Shown here piece by piece: positions 55,609 to 64,000 of a stretch of DNA of 64,000 nt. The notes under the pieces are model-generated. The model was not told the origin of the DNA. It did no database searches and saw nothing but the letters and a program-made list of their open reading frames with translations. Source of the DNA: Devosia rhodophyticola. Lineage in GTDB: Bacteria; Pseudomonadota; Alphaproteobacteria; Rhizobiales; Devosiaceae. The position numbers were made by a program, and so were the translations under genes. Each line of letters starts with the position of its first letter. Position 1 is the first letter of the stretch. Location of the stretch: the NCBI RefSeq assembly GCF_028816475.1, contig NZ_CP118247.1, forward strand, positions 2,162,001-2,226,000, read 5' to 3'.

Positions 55609-56313
55609 CTACTGTTTGCCAACGTCGGGTTTGCGCCAGCGATTTTCAATGGAGCGACCGAAGCCGCCGAGCCAGGGGGCAAGCGCCAGCAAGATGGTAC
55701 GGTGATAGTGCACCAGAATAAATAGGGCGGTCAGCACCAGCGTGCCGACGACAATGACAAGTTCCATTGAGAGGCCGATGGATTTCAGCCACGCCGTCAG
55801 GAGCATGCCGGGCAGGATATGGGCGGCGGCCCAGACGAAGGCAGATGTGACGTTGATGATGGTGAAGCGTCGATACGACATGCCCATGATGCCGGCAACG
55901 CCGGGAATGACCGCTTTAACGCCAGGAATGAACCTGCCGATAAAGACGCTCTTGCCGCCGTGCAATGCAAAGAATTTTTCACCGCGGACAATCAGTTCGC
56001 GATGATATTTGAATGGCCAGATTTCCTTGATGGTATCGCTGAGCATATGGCCAATGCCATAGGACAGGGCGTCGCCGATAATGGCGCCGACCACTGCGGC
56101 AATATAGACCTCCCAAAACGGCAGGCGTCCCTCGGCAATAATGCCGCCCACCAGCAGCAGGACCGGCGTTGACGGGACAAAAAGCCCAACTACGAACAGC
56201 GCTTCGCCAATGGCAACAGCGAAAATGAAAAAAAACGTAAGCCAGAAATTTCCCGAGATCGCCGTTAGGAATGTCTCTAGATAGGCCGAAATCTCGTGGA
56301 AAATATCAATCAT
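55609..56313 (-). CDS. DedA/SNARE-associated family membrane protein
   Basis: A 234-residue inner-membrane protein with five or six hydrophobic segments. It carries the DedA motif block FIGRFIPGVKAVIPGVAGIMGM and an upstream GEALFVVGLFVPSTPVLLLVG half-helix pair. Members act in lipid or undecaprenyl-phosphate translocation and membrane energetics. The start ATG at 56313 faces a RidA gene on the other strand, so the 115-base gap is a divergent promoter. Nothing ties it to the sugar loci. Confidence 0.92.
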   Translation of the reverse strand: MIDIFHEISAYLETFLTAISGNFWLTFFFIFAVAIGEALFVVGLFVPSTPVLLLVGGIIAEGRLPFWEVYIAAVVGAIIGDALSYGIGHMLSDTIKEIWPFKYHRELIVRGEKFFALHGGKSVFIGRFIPGVKAVIPGVAGIMGMSYRRFTIINVTSAFVWAAAHILPGMLLTAWLKSIGLSMELVIVVGTLVLTALFILVHYHRTILLALAPWLGGFGRSIENRWRKPDVGKQ

Positions 56314-56428
56314 GAGTTCTGGGGATACTCCGCTAGCGCTGCACCTTTAACCTGCTGGGAGGTATCGGACAATTGACTTTTCCTAAACTTGGCGGAACCT
56401 TGGGCGCTAACGCGATTGGAGTCCAGTC

Positions 56429-56827
56429 TTGAGCTTACCCTTACACCATATGATTGCGACAGGCCCACGACCTGTAGCCCCCTTTTCCCACGCGGTGGAA
56501 GCCGACGGTTGGGTGTTTGTCACCGGGCAAATGCCGACCGATCCCGACGCGCCCGATGCGCCTTTGCCAGAAGGCATTGAGGCGCAGACCCGGCGGGTCA
56601 TGGAAAATCTAAAGCTGGTGCTAAACGGTATCGGGCTGGGGCTGGAAAATGTGATGTTTGTCCGCATTTATCTGACGCAGTTCGAACGCGACTATGCCCA
56701 GATGAACCAGACTTACCAAGGCTATTTTGAAGCGGGCAAGTTACCAGGACGCACAACCATTGGGGTGACCGCGCTGGCTGTAGGGGCACTGGTAGAGATT
56801 GACCTAGTGGTCAAGCGCCCCGAATAG
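56429..56827 (+). CDS. RidA-family imine/enamine deaminase
   Basis: A 132-residue Rid protein. It has HAVEADGWVFVTGQMP near the start, the arginine of the active site in PGRTTIGVTAL, and the late glutamate in VEIDLVV. Such trimers hydrolyse reactive enamine/imine intermediates, including those formed from serine or threonine by PLP enzymes. The TTG start at 56429 keeps the full N-terminal strand; the ATG at 56450 would shorten it by seven residues. No typical ribosome site is visible for either. Confidence 0.9.
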   Translation: MSLPLHHMIATGPRPVAPFSHAVEADGWVFVTGQMPTDPDAPDAPLPEGIEAQTRRVMENLKLVLNGIGLGLENVMFVRIYLTQFERDYAQMNQTYQGYFEAGKLPGRTTIGVTALAVGALVEIDLVVKRPE

Positions 56828-56866
56828 CGGCCCGCATACGCCGAAGCGCTGCGGGCCGTCGGATAA

Positions 56867-57718
56867 TCAGGCCGAGTAGGCTTTGGTCATCTGGCGCTGT
56901 TCGCCAAGGCCTTCGATACCCAGATGCATGACGTTGCCGGGCTTAAGCCAGACGGGTTCGGGCTTGATGCCCATGCCAACGCCGGGAGGTGTGCCGGTGG
57001 TGATGATGTCGCCGGGCTGCAAGCTCATGAACTGGGAGATGTAGTGGACGAGATGGCGCACACCGAAGACCATCGTCTTGGTTGAGCCGTTCTGATAGCG
57101 ATGTCCGTCGACCTCGAGGAACATCGAAAGGTTCTGTGGATCGGTGATTTCGTCGGCTGTCACCATCCATGGGCCGATGGGGCCGAAAGTGTCGGCGGAC
57201 TTTCCCTTGACCCACTGGCCTGAACGCTCGGTCTGGAAGTGGCGTTCGGAAACATCATTGACGACGCAATAGCCGGCGACATGATCCAAGGCGTTGGCTT
57301 CATCAACGTAACGGGCTTCCTTACCGATGATGATGCCGAGTTCGACTTCCCAGTCGGGCTTGATGGCGTTCTTGGGAATGATCACATCGTCATTGGGACC
57401 AACGATGGCACTGGTGGCCTTCATGAACAATACGGGTTCGGTTGGCACGGCCATGCCGCTTTCGGCCGCATGGTCTGCATAATTGAGGCCAACGCATATG
57501 AACTTGCCGACATTACCGACGCAGGGGCCGATGCGGCTGTTGCCGTCAAGTTTGGGCAGCATGGCGATATCGGCGGCGCGGATGTTGGCCAGGCCTTCCG
57601 GGGTGAGGGCCGTGCCCGCGATGTCGCCGACGACGCCGGACAGGTCGCGATACGTGCCATCAGCATCAAGGATTGCGGGTTTTTCAGCGCCTTTAGCGCC
57701 AACGCGGAGCAGTTTCAT
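56867..57718 (-). CDS. fumarylacetoacetate hydrolase-family protein (sugar-acid hydrolase candidate)
   Basis: A 283-residue FAH-family enzyme with the metal-binding carboxylates in PDWEVELGIIIGKEARYV, the core CVGLNYADHA and the C-terminal TGTPPGVGMG loop. It resembles the branch that includes 2,4-diketo-3-deoxy-L-fuconate/rhamnonate hydrolases and related enzymes. The preceding FucU-type mutarotase and the divergent UxaA dehydratase support cleavage of a diketo-deoxy sugar acid to pyruvate and a hydroxy acid. It is last in the minus-strand operon. Other FAH activities are possible. Confidence 0.9.
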   Translation of the reverse strand: MKLLRVGAKGAEKPAILDADGTYRDLSGVVGDIAGTALTPEGLANIRAADIAMLPKLDGNSRIGPCVGNVGKFICVGLNYADHAAESGMAVPTEPVLFMKATSAIVGPNDDVIIPKNAIKPDWEVELGIIIGKEARYVDEANALDHVAGYCVVNDVSERHFQTERSGQWVKGKSADTFGPIGPWMVTADEITDPQNLSMFLEVDGHRYQNGSTKTMVFGVRHLVHYISQFMSLQPGDIITTGTPPGVGMGIKPEPVWLKPGNVMHLGIEGLGEQRQMTKAYSA

Positions 57719-57789
57719 GGGTTTGCCTTTGAGTGGTGGGAGAGGTTAAAGTGAAAAGATGTCAGGCGCTGTTGGGCGCGCGGGGCGGA

Positions 57790-58221
57790 CTAGTTCGGGC
57801 GTATGATACCCTTTTTGAGAATGATGTTGCCGTAGAGGCGCGCTTCGCCGGTCTGGACGATTGCATAGGCGGTTTCGACACGTTCGTAAAAGGCGAAGCG
57901 TTCTAGCGAGCCAAGGGCCCTATCGGTCTCATGACGCACAACGATGGCTTCAAATTCGTCCATGATGGGTTCGCGTTGATCGGGATTGCCCACAACCTGC
58001 ATGCAGATAGCCGATTCGTCAGCGTAACTGTCAAGCGGCATCAGTGAGAGAATGGCGTCGGTTACGTCGGTGGCGCTTTGGCCATCGAGGCGAACCACCT
58101 GGGGACCCGATGATTCAGCGGGGAAATTGGCGTCGACAATGGCGATCTCATCGCCATGGCCCATGGCGCGAAGAATATAAAGTAGTTCGGGGCCAAGAAT
58201 TGGCGGGATCGACTTGAGCAT
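57790..58221 (-). CDS. RbsD/FucU-family sugar mutarotase
   Basis: A 143-residue mutarotase. The family segment PPILGPELLYILRAMGHGDEI and the following DANFPAES supply the usual histidine/aspartate site, and ETAYAIVQTGEARLYGNIILKKG ends the protein. FucU acts on L-fucose and RbsD on ribose; the length and C-terminal YGNIIL favour the fucose branch. It follows GntR on the minus strand, and the FAH hydrolase comes next. An ATG at 58221 is preferred over the TTG just before it. Confidence 0.9.
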   Translation of the reverse strand: MLKSIPPILGPELLYILRAMGHGDEIAIVDANFPAESSGPQVVRLDGQSATDVTDAILSLMPLDSYADESAICMQVVGNPDQREPIMDEFEAIVVRHETDRALGSLERFAFYERVETAYAIVQTGEARLYGNIILKKGIIRPN

Positions 58222-58257
58222 CAATAAGCTTTCTGGAAGTTGGGATTGAGTTGGGGA

Positions 58258-59013
58258 TCAGCCGAAGGGGAAACTGTCGAGTTCTCCGGCCTTGCTCAGG
58301 GTTTCGCCATCGGCAAACAGGTCAGGGTTTTGGCGCGCAAAGGCGAACAGTTCGATCATCACGGCGTCGATATGGGCGCGAATAGCCTGAGTGGCGCGGG
58401 CATTATCGTTAGCCAGTATGCCATCAAAGATCGCCTGATGTTCGGCGATCGTGAGGTTGAGGCGGCGTGGCGTGATGATCAAGCGGCGGGCGCGGTCAAG
58501 ATTGGCGCGGGCACCGTCGATGATGTTCTTGATGCGGGTAAAGCGCATCGAACGAAAGATGATGTCATGAAACTCGATATCGATGGCGTGAAATGCTCCG
58601 GCATCATCTTCAAGCGCGGCTTCGCGCTGGGTTGCCATGTTGGCGTGCAGATCTTCTATCAGGCTGGTATCGTGTGAACCGATCAGAACGCGCAGGGCTT
58701 CGCTTTCGAGGCCTTTGCGGATCAGCATATATTCGCGCACATCGGCAATGCGAACCAGCGACACGGTGGAGCCCCGCTGGGGCGCGATATCGACAAGGCC
58801 ATCGGCCCGAAGTCGCGCCAAGGCTTCGCTCACCGGAAAACGCGACACGCCCAACTGCTGGCAAACGGCGCCCTTGTCAATGGTTTCGCCAGGGGGCATG
58901 GCCAGTGTGACAATGGCGTGACGCAGCGCATTAGTGACGTCCACAGTGACGCTGCCGCGCAACAAAGTGGTGGGACGTTGTAGAAAATGATAGTGATCGA
59001 CATCCGTTCTCAT
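58258..59013 (-). CDS. GntR-family regulator (FCD subfamily) of the sugar-acid locus
   Basis: A 251-residue regulator with an N-terminal winged helix (about 45-85, VCQQLGVSRFPVSEALARLRADGLV) and an FCD effector domain with FHAIDIEFHDIIF and later histidines. The ATG at 59013 is immediately preceded by the palindrome at 59015. Its mRNA would therefore start inside or very near its operator, leaving little room for a leader. It is first of GntR-FucU-FAH and divergent from uxaA, so it probably controls both units. Confidence 0.92.
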   Translation of the reverse strand: MRTDVDHYHFLQRPTTLLRGSVTVDVTNALRHAIVTLAMPPGETIDKGAVCQQLGVSRFPVSEALARLRADGLVDIAPQRGSTVSLVRIADVREYMLIRKGLESEALRVLIGSHDTSLIEDLHANMATQREAALEDDAGAFHAIDIEFHDIIFRSMRFTRIKNIIDGARANLDRARRLIITPRRLNLTIAEHQAIFDGILANDNARATQAIRAHIDAVMIELFAFARQNPDLFADGETLSKAGELDSFPFG

Positions 59014-59014
59014 G

Positions 59015-59026
59015 CTAACATGTTAG
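59015..59026. promoter_or_regulatory. palindromic GntR operator between gntR and uxaA
   Basis: CTAACATGTTAG is a perfect 12-base palindrome of the form typical for FCD-type GntR operators. It sits one base upstream of the GntR ATG, in the divergent promoter shared with the UxaA-type gene. Confidence 0.7.
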
Positions 59027-59143
59027 TAACACCAATACCGCATTACAACCTGAATGATGGGGCAAGCCGCAATTAGAGCGGAATTACCCACAGTCTGAAC
59101 GCTCGTACGCTTTTGCCCAGAGCCCGCACGGAAAGCAATATTA

Positions 59144-60694
59144 ATGTCCGAAACCATGATTCGTCCCGATATCCGAACCCTTGTGCTGCACGCCGATGAC
59201 AATATCGCAGTGGCGCTGGCCAATCTTGATGCGGGCACGCAAACGCCGCAGGGCACCATTGTGGCCAAGCGAGTGCCCAAGGGGCACAAATTTGCGATGC
59301 GGCTGATCAAGGTGGGCGATGCTGTGGTCAAGTTTGGCCAGATCATCGGATTTGCCACCAGTGATATTGCGGTGGGCGAATGGGTGCATGAGCACAATTG
59401 CGGGATGGGCGAAGAGCATGGGGCGTTTGAGCGCAATTATGATTTTTGCGCCGGTGTCATTCAGCCAGATATGATCCCGGTTGCAGAGCGCGCTAGTTTC
59501 CAAGGGTTTCGGCGTGCCAATGGCAAGGTGGGGACGCGCAATTACATTGGCATTCTGACCAGTGTGAACTGCTCGGCGACCGTTGCGAAGTTCATGGCAG
59601 AAGAGATCAACCGCTCGGGTATTCTGGATGATTATCCCGAGATCGACGGGGTCGTGCCGTTCGTGCATGGCACCGGTTGCGGCATGGAGAGCCGGGGCGA
59701 GGGTTTTGATATTTTGAAGCGTACGCAGTGGGGCTATGCCTCCAACCCCAATCTGGGTGCGGCGCTGCTGGTGGGGCTGGGATGCGAGGTATTCCAGATC
59801 GGCCGGATGAAAGACACCTACAATATTGCTGACAGCGACACTTTCCAGACCATGACCATCCAGGAAAGCGGTGGCACCAAGAAGATGGTGGAATGGGGCG
59901 TTGAAAAGATCAAGGAAATGCTGCCGGTAGCGGCTGCGGCGCGACGTGAAACGGTTGATGCATCGGAATTGACGCTGGCGCTGCAATGCGGTGGATCGGA
60001 TGGCTATTCCGGGATTACGGCAAATCCGGCTCTGGGTTATGCAGTGGATTTGCTGGTGCGTAATGGCGGCACGGCGATCCTTTCGGAAACACCAGAAATC
60101 TACGGTGCCGAGCACCTTCTGACGCGTCGGGCGGTCAACAGGGACGTCGGCGAAAAACTAATTGAACGCATCCATTGGTGGGAAGATTATACGGCGCGCA
60201 ATCATGGCGAAATGAACAATAATCCGTCGCCCGGCAACAAGTTGGGCGGGCTGACCACTATTTTGGAAAAGTCGCTGGGGGCGACAGCCAAGGGCGGCAC
60301 GATGCCGCTGACGGCGGTTTATGAATATGCCGAATTGGTGCGCGAGAAGGGATTTGTCTTCATGGACACGCCTGGATTTGATCCGGTTTCGGCGACAGGT
60401 CAGGTTGCGGGTGGGGCCAATGTCTTGACCTTTACCACCGGGCGCGGATCTGCCTATGGCTGCAAGCCGGTACCCTCGATCAAGCTGGCGACCAATTCGG
60501 ATATGTTTGCCCGCATGAGCGGCGACATGGACATCAATTGCGGCGATATCATTGAGGGCGTCTCAATTGAAGACAAGGGACGTGAAATTTTCGAAACTAT
60601 CCTGCGGGTTGCCTCGGGCGAGCGCACCAAGTCTGAGGATTTGGGCTATGGCGACAATGAATTCGTGCCCTGGCAGGTCGGCGCGACCATGTAG
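59144..60694 (+). CDS. UxaA-family sugar-acid dehydratase (altronate dehydratase type)
   Basis: A 516-residue protein with an N-terminal SAF domain (about 10-90, ending HEHNCGMGEE) and the large UxaA/GarD dehydratase domain, including NYIGILTSVNCSATV, HGTGCGMESRGEG, ALQCGGSDGYSGITANPALG, AEHLLTRRA and TTGRGSAYGCKPVPSIKLATN. The conserved cysteines coordinate a metal or Fe-S site. Known members dehydrate D-altronate or D-galactarate. With FucU and FAH proteins next to it, a deoxy- or galactose-derived acid such as fuconate is also possible. Single-chain form; divergent from gntR. Confidence 0.92.
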   Translation: MSETMIRPDIRTLVLHADDNIAVALANLDAGTQTPQGTIVAKRVPKGHKFAMRLIKVGDAVVKFGQIIGFATSDIAVGEWVHEHNCGMGEEHGAFERNYDFCAGVIQPDMIPVAERASFQGFRRANGKVGTRNYIGILTSVNCSATVAKFMAEEINRSGILDDYPEIDGVVPFVHGTGCGMESRGEGFDILKRTQWGYASNPNLGAALLVGLGCEVFQIGRMKDTYNIADSDTFQTMTIQESGGTKKMVEWGVEKIKEMLPVAAAARRETVDASELTLALQCGGSDGYSGITANPALGYAVDLLVRNGGTAILSETPEIYGAEHLLTRRAVNRDVGEKLIERIHWWEDYTARNHGEMNNNPSPGNKLGGLTTILEKSLGATAKGGTMPLTAVYEYAELVREKGFVFMDTPGFDPVSATGQVAGGANVLTFTTGRGSAYGCKPVPSIKLATNSDMFARMSGDMDINCGDIIEGVSIEDKGREIFETILRVASGERTKSEDLGYGDNEFVPWQVGATM

Positions 60695-60764
60695 GGCGGA
60701 GAGCATCGCTAGTTGGCAATTGGCGCATTGACGCTTACCCTCGAACTGTTGGGGGGAGCCGTTC

Positions 60765-61337
60765 ATGTGGGTAATGATTGCGGGACTGGTCATCTTTTTT
60801 GCCATTCATAGCGTTCGTATGGTGGCGCCCGGATTTCGGACAGCGCAAATCGGGGCTCAGCCGGGACGGTGGAAAGGCCTCTATGCGCTCGTTTCGCTAT
60901 TGGGTTTTGCCCTGATTATCTGGGGCTGGGTGCTGTTCCGCCCAGTGGCCGAGCCGGTCTATGATCCACCCATTTGGGGACGCCACGCCGCGATGGCCCT
61001 GGTTTGGGTGGCATTTATCATGGTTGTTGCATCCAATATCAACATGCCTGCAGGGCGGATCAAACATTGGGTCAAGCATCCGCTGCTTCTCGGCGTTGGC
61101 CTGTGGTCAATCGCGCATCTGCTGGCCAATGGCGATATGGCGTCAGTGATGCTGTTTGGCAGTTTTCTTGTTTATGGGACGGTCAATGGCGTGTCCGCGA
61201 TGGGACGCGGGGACCCGGCGCCGGTAGTGACCGGACCGCGCGGAGATGTTGTGGCACTGGTCGCGGGAACGGTGCTTTATGCAATATTCGTGCTGTGGCT
61301 GCACGGCCTGCTGTTCGGCGTCAGCCCGCTGGGCTGA
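60765..61337 (+). CDS. NnrU-family integral membrane protein
   Basis: A 190-residue protein with five hydrophobic segments. It shows the NnrU motifs FAIHSVRM near the start and RHAAMALVWVAFI and VKHPLLLGVGLWSIAHLLANGD in the middle. NnrU relatives are found near nitric-oxide and carotenoid or heme functions, but no such genes lie here, so the role is open. GGGGGGAG precedes the ATG. The 3' end overlaps the convergent diguanylate cyclase gene by 17 bases. Confidence 0.92.
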   Translation: MWVMIAGLVIFFAIHSVRMVAPGFRTAQIGAQPGRWKGLYALVSLLGFALIIWGWVLFRPVAEPVYDPPIWGRHAAMALVWVAFIMVVASNINMPAGRIKHWVKHPLLLGVGLWSIAHLLANGDMASVMLFGSFLVYGTVNGVSAMGRGDPAPVVTGPRGDVVALVAGTVLYAIFVLWLHGLLFGVSPLG

Positions 61338-63228
61338 TTGCGGCATCAATGTCATAGCGTTGCTGCCAGCCAGTGACGCGGTCGCGACCGGCGGCTTTGG
61401 CATCGTAGAGGGCCTCGTCTGCGCGGGTCAGAATTTCCGAAGCGCGGCGATGCATGGCCGATGGGTCGTAGGTGGCAAGGCCGATACTCACCGTCACTAC
61501 ACCCTTGGTGCTGCCCGAGTGAGGGATCGACAGCGAGCGCAGGGAAAGTCGGATTTTTTCGGCGCTCTGGTAGGCTTGATCTTCGTCTACGCCGGGCAGG
61601 ATTACGGCGAATTCCTCGCCACCATAGCGCGCCGCAACGTCGGTCGTGCGTGTCAATGTTGAGCGCAGGCACTGGGCAACGACGCGCAAACATTCATCGC
61701 CAGCTGGGTGCCCGTAGGTATCGTTATAGGTTTTGAAGTGATCGATATCAATCATCAGGATGCTGATGCTGGTGCGGGTGCGGGCCACACGGCCCAGTTC
61801 GATATCGATGGTTTCGTCGAACGCGCGGCGATTAACGAGGTTTGTCAGGCCGTCTGTCGTGGCAAGCTGCTGAAGTTCAACATTTAGGTCAACGAGTTTT
61901 TGTTCGGCATTCTTGATCTCGGTATAATCGGAAACCACTACAAGGGCGCTGCCATCGGGCGTTGGACGGGTGCGAATATACAGCCAGCTTCCGTCGCTGA
62001 GCCGGACTTCCTCTACGCTCTCGGATTTGAGATTGGCGACGATCTGCTCCATCCACGCGGCGCTTGAATTTTTTGGGATATTGGTCTGCTCCCCCGTTGC
62101 AATTACGGCCTTAAGAATGTCTCGCAGATGGGTGCCAGGCACCCGAATATGGGAGGTGTGCGGAAATATCGAGCGATAGCGGTCGTTGGCAAATACCAAT
62201 GTGCCGGTCTTGTCGAACATGGCCAGCCCGTCCGACATTTCGGCCAAGGCATAAGAGAGCAGATTGCGGCTGTCACGTAGTTCGGTTTCCAACTGCTTGC
62301 GTGCGGTAAAATCCTGGGTAACGCCCGCCAGGCCGATGATCTTACCGTCACGATTATGCAGCGGCACCTTGGTGGTGGAATACCAATGGGCAGTACCTTG
62401 GGCGTCCGGGAGCAGTTCTTCGCGCTCGGTAATGGGGACGCCGGTGCGCATGACGACCTGTTCCTGTTCCATCAACTCGCGAGCGCGTTCCTCGGGCACC
62501 AGGTCAAAGTCGGTCTTGCCTTCCATGTCAGCGGGGTCTGCAAAGCCGTTGACGTTGGCGGTACCCTGATTGACGGCGACGAATTGGCCTTTCTCGTTCT
62601 TGATATATTGAAAATTCGGCGCCTGGGCGAGCGCAGCGCGGACGAGATATTGTTCGTGGGCGGCAGTTCGCCCGTGCAGGATTGCAGCGCCGGCCAGTAC
62701 GACGGCCACAAAAATCATGACCACGGCGGGGACGGCAAATTGCGCCCACATCAAGTTAGCCGATTTGGAAGGAAGGGCATTGATGGACAAGAGAGTGGCC
62801 GCGGCGACCATCAGCGCCAATGCGACCACGTCGGTGTGTCGAATATCGCGGCGTCGGATGGCGGCCAATAATCCCAAACCCATCCCCGAGGCCAGCGCGA
62901 TGGACATTGTGCCAGCTATGGCGCCGTTACCGCCAATAATCAAACGGTAGGCAATGGCAATGGAGGCGGCAACCAGTGCCGACAAGGGCCCGCCAAACAG
63001 GGCAGCTACAGCCAGAATTGAAGTGCGCAGATCTATGAACACACCGGGCAGGAGTTCGACGGAAAGGACCATGGTTGCAACGGCGCCAGCCCCCATCAGG
63101 GTGCCAAACAGGATATTGCGGAGCAAAGGCGCGTGCCTTTCCAGCCAGTACTGGGCGTGCGTCCACACCGACAGTAGCAGCGCTACAACCGCCAGATTTG
63201 CATATAGATCATGCCACGCACTATTCAT
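61321..63228 (-). CDS. diguanylate cyclase with 5TMR-LYT and PAS domains
   Basis: A 635-residue protein. The N-terminal 5TMR-LYT-type membrane domain (about residues 10-195) holds GVFIDLRTSILAVAALFGG. It is followed by two PAS domains (about 205-325 and 330-445), a short linker and a GGDEF domain with active GGEEF (about 537). RTTD lies exactly five residues before GGEEF, the RxxD inhibitory site, so feedback inhibition by c-di-GMP is expected. This contrasts with the cyclase at 53518. The sensor may bind a muropeptide- or sugar-like ligand, as 5TMR-LYT proteins do, but this is not shown here. Confidence 0.92.
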   Translation of the reverse strand: MNSAWHDLYANLAVVALLLSVWTHAQYWLERHAPLLRNILFGTLMGAGAVATMVLSVELLPGVFIDLRTSILAVAALFGGPLSALVAASIAIAYRLIIGGNGAIAGTMSIALASGMGLGLLAAIRRRDIRHTDVVALALMVAAATLLSINALPSKSANLMWAQFAVPAVVMIFVAVVLAGAAILHGRTAAHEQYLVRAALAQAPNFQYIKNEKGQFVAVNQGTANVNGFADPADMEGKTDFDLVPEERARELMEQEQVVMRTGVPITEREELLPDAQGTAHWYSTTKVPLHNRDGKIIGLAGVTQDFTARKQLETELRDSRNLLSYALAEMSDGLAMFDKTGTLVFANDRYRSIFPHTSHIRVPGTHLRDILKAVIATGEQTNIPKNSSAAWMEQIVANLKSESVEEVRLSDGSWLYIRTRPTPDGSALVVVSDYTEIKNAEQKLVDLNVELQQLATTDGLTNLVNRRAFDETIDIELGRVARTRTSISILMIDIDHFKTYNDTYGHPAGDECLRVVAQCLRSTLTRTTDVAARYGGEEFAVILPGVDEDQAYQSAEKIRLSLRSLSIPHSGSTKGVVTVSIGLATYDPSAMHRRASEILTRADEALYDAKAAGRDRVTGWQQRYDIDAAISPAG

Positions 63229-63367
63229 TACAGCCTACTCGAACGCCAAGGTTGATAAACCCATGGCGGCCATTTTAGGGGCTGGCGAACAATCAAGGAT
63301 TAACGCGGGGGGCCGAAATATACCTTTCGCGCGTATTGTGATCACAATTCCTCATTGTCCAGCCGGT

Positions 63368-64000
63368 TCAAGGGGTTTGGAGGCCGATTGCTTTGATTTC
63401 CAACGCATAGACCATTTCGCTGGCGGTAATGAAAAGACGCTGTCGAGTGGGGCCACCAAAGGCAAGATTGGAGGTTTTCTTGCCGGTGATAATGCGGCCA
63501 AGAAGTGTGGCAGAGGGAGAATAGACGTTGATACCCTGGCCCGTGCTGGTCCAGACATTTCCCTCTCTATCAAGCCGGAACCCATCGGCAAGGCCAACGT
63601 CAATATCGGTGAACAGGGCAGGATTAGTCAGGGTATTGGCACCGGTTACGTCGAATTTTCGAATATGGCTTGGCCAGTCGGGATCATGGCTTCGACCAGT
63701 GTCTGAAATGTAAAGCGTTGTTTCGTCAGGCGAAAAAGCCAATCCATTGGGTTTGGCGAAATCATCGGCTACGACGGTTAGGGAGCCGTCAGCGGGATCA
63801 AGCCGGAAGACGTAGCAGGCATCCTGTTCGCTGTTGGCCTGGTAGCCTTCATGGTTTGACAATATTCCATATGGCGGGTCGGTGAACCAGATGGTGCCAT
63901 CGGATTTGACGACGACGTCGTTGGGTGAATTGAGACGACCGCCGCGATAGCTGTCGGCGAGGGTGGTGATGGTGCCATCTGGCTCGGTACGCAGGAGCGC
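63368..64000 (-). CDS. SMP-30/gluconolactonase-family protein (N-terminus outside window)
   Basis: The frame is open to the window end and has no start inside, so it is the C-terminal two thirds of a six-bladed propeller. Segments SPNDVVVKSDGTIWFTDPP, KPNGLAFSPDETTLYISDTG and GLADGFRLDREGNVW carry the asparagine and aspartate metal ligands of SMP-30 lactonases. These hydrolyse sugar lactones to acids. It lies 2.7 kb from the UxaA/FAH/FucU locus and could supply sugar acids to it, although two unrelated genes separate them. Confidence 0.88.
   Translation of the reverse strand, partial: ALLRTEPDGTITTLADSYRGGRLNSPNDVVVKSDGTIWFTDPPYGILSNHEGYQANSEQDACYVFRLDPADGSLTVVADDFAKPNGLAFSPDETTLYISDTGRSHDPDWPSHIRKFDVTGANTLTNPALFTDIDVGLADGFRLDREGNVWTSTGQGINVYSPSATLLGRIITGKKTSNLAFGGPTRQRLFITASEMVYALEIKAIGLQTP

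Noticed and set aside
59141..60115. 324-codon open frame on the minus strand across the UxaA-type gene
   Set aside because: A shadow of the well-conserved dehydratase frame, with no ribosome site and no family resemblance.
1..64000. tRNA, rRNA and CRISPR arrays
   Set aside because: No cloverleaf-like gene, rRNA segment or regularly spaced direct repeats were recognised by eye in the gaps; a covariance-model search could still find a small RNA.

Overview
The window reads as the chromosome of a heterotrophic alphaproteobacterium, most likely in the Hyphomicrobiales and possibly Devosiaceae-like. The evidence is an imuA-imuB-dnaE2 mutasome cassette under a GAAC-N7-GAAC LexA box of the alphaproteobacterial type, an RpiR-regulated iol cluster, many binding-protein ABC systems and FCD-type GntR regulators. 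Algal-galactan-type enzymes suggest marine or algal exposure. No rRNA, tRNA, CRISPR array, phage gene or transposase was recognised.

Layout. 3-2684 is the 3' part of a CHASE2-PAS-GGDEF-EAL cyclic-di-GMP phosphodiesterase, then a D-2-hydroxyacid dehydrogenase. 3840-15854 is cyclitol locus 1: divergent operons iolD-iolC-iolB-iolJ (minus) and Gfo/Idh-iolE-Gfo/Idh (plus), a LacI-type regulator broken by a one-base frameshift in an A7 run, and a three-gene ribose-type (CUT2) sugar importer. Near-identical LacI-type palindromes lie in the divergent iol promoter and in front of the importer. 16281-21842 is the SOS mutasome operon, apparently leaderless. 22040-32566 is an oligosaccharide/peptide-type ABC importer operon with a 121-residue membrane protein in its middle and three tandem GH117-like glycosidases at its end. 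32601-36056 holds three broken genes in a row: a hydroxyacid dehydrogenase, an SDR remnant and a TIM-barrel glycosidase. An intact S1 sulfatase follows.

38160-45782 is cyclitol locus 2: an RpiR regulator, an iolC-DUF2090 fusion, iolD, iolE, iolB and iolG. It has no iolJ, whereas locus 1 has iolJ and an unfused kinase. purU follows. 46792-51246 is a four-gene operon (Ldh-family dehydrogenase, iron-type alcohol dehydrogenase, aldehyde dehydrogenase, GntR) behind a perfect palindrome, convergent with sdaA. 52776-56827 holds an esterase, a diguanylate cyclase, a small GNAT protein, a DedA protein and a RidA protein. 56867-60694 is a sugar-acid locus (FAH hydrolase, FucU mutarotase, GntR, UxaA dehydratase) with a palindrome at the divergent promoter. 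The window ends with NnrU, a 5TMR/PAS/GGDEF cyclase and a truncated SMP-30 lactonase.

Together the genes describe a carbohydrate scavenger. It has two parallel routes for inositol-type cyclitols, probably for different isomers or derivatives. It also has a locus for sulfated, anhydrogalactose-containing oligosaccharides that is partly decaying, and oxidative routes for deoxy sugars or sugar acids. All substrate assignments are inferred from family and context.
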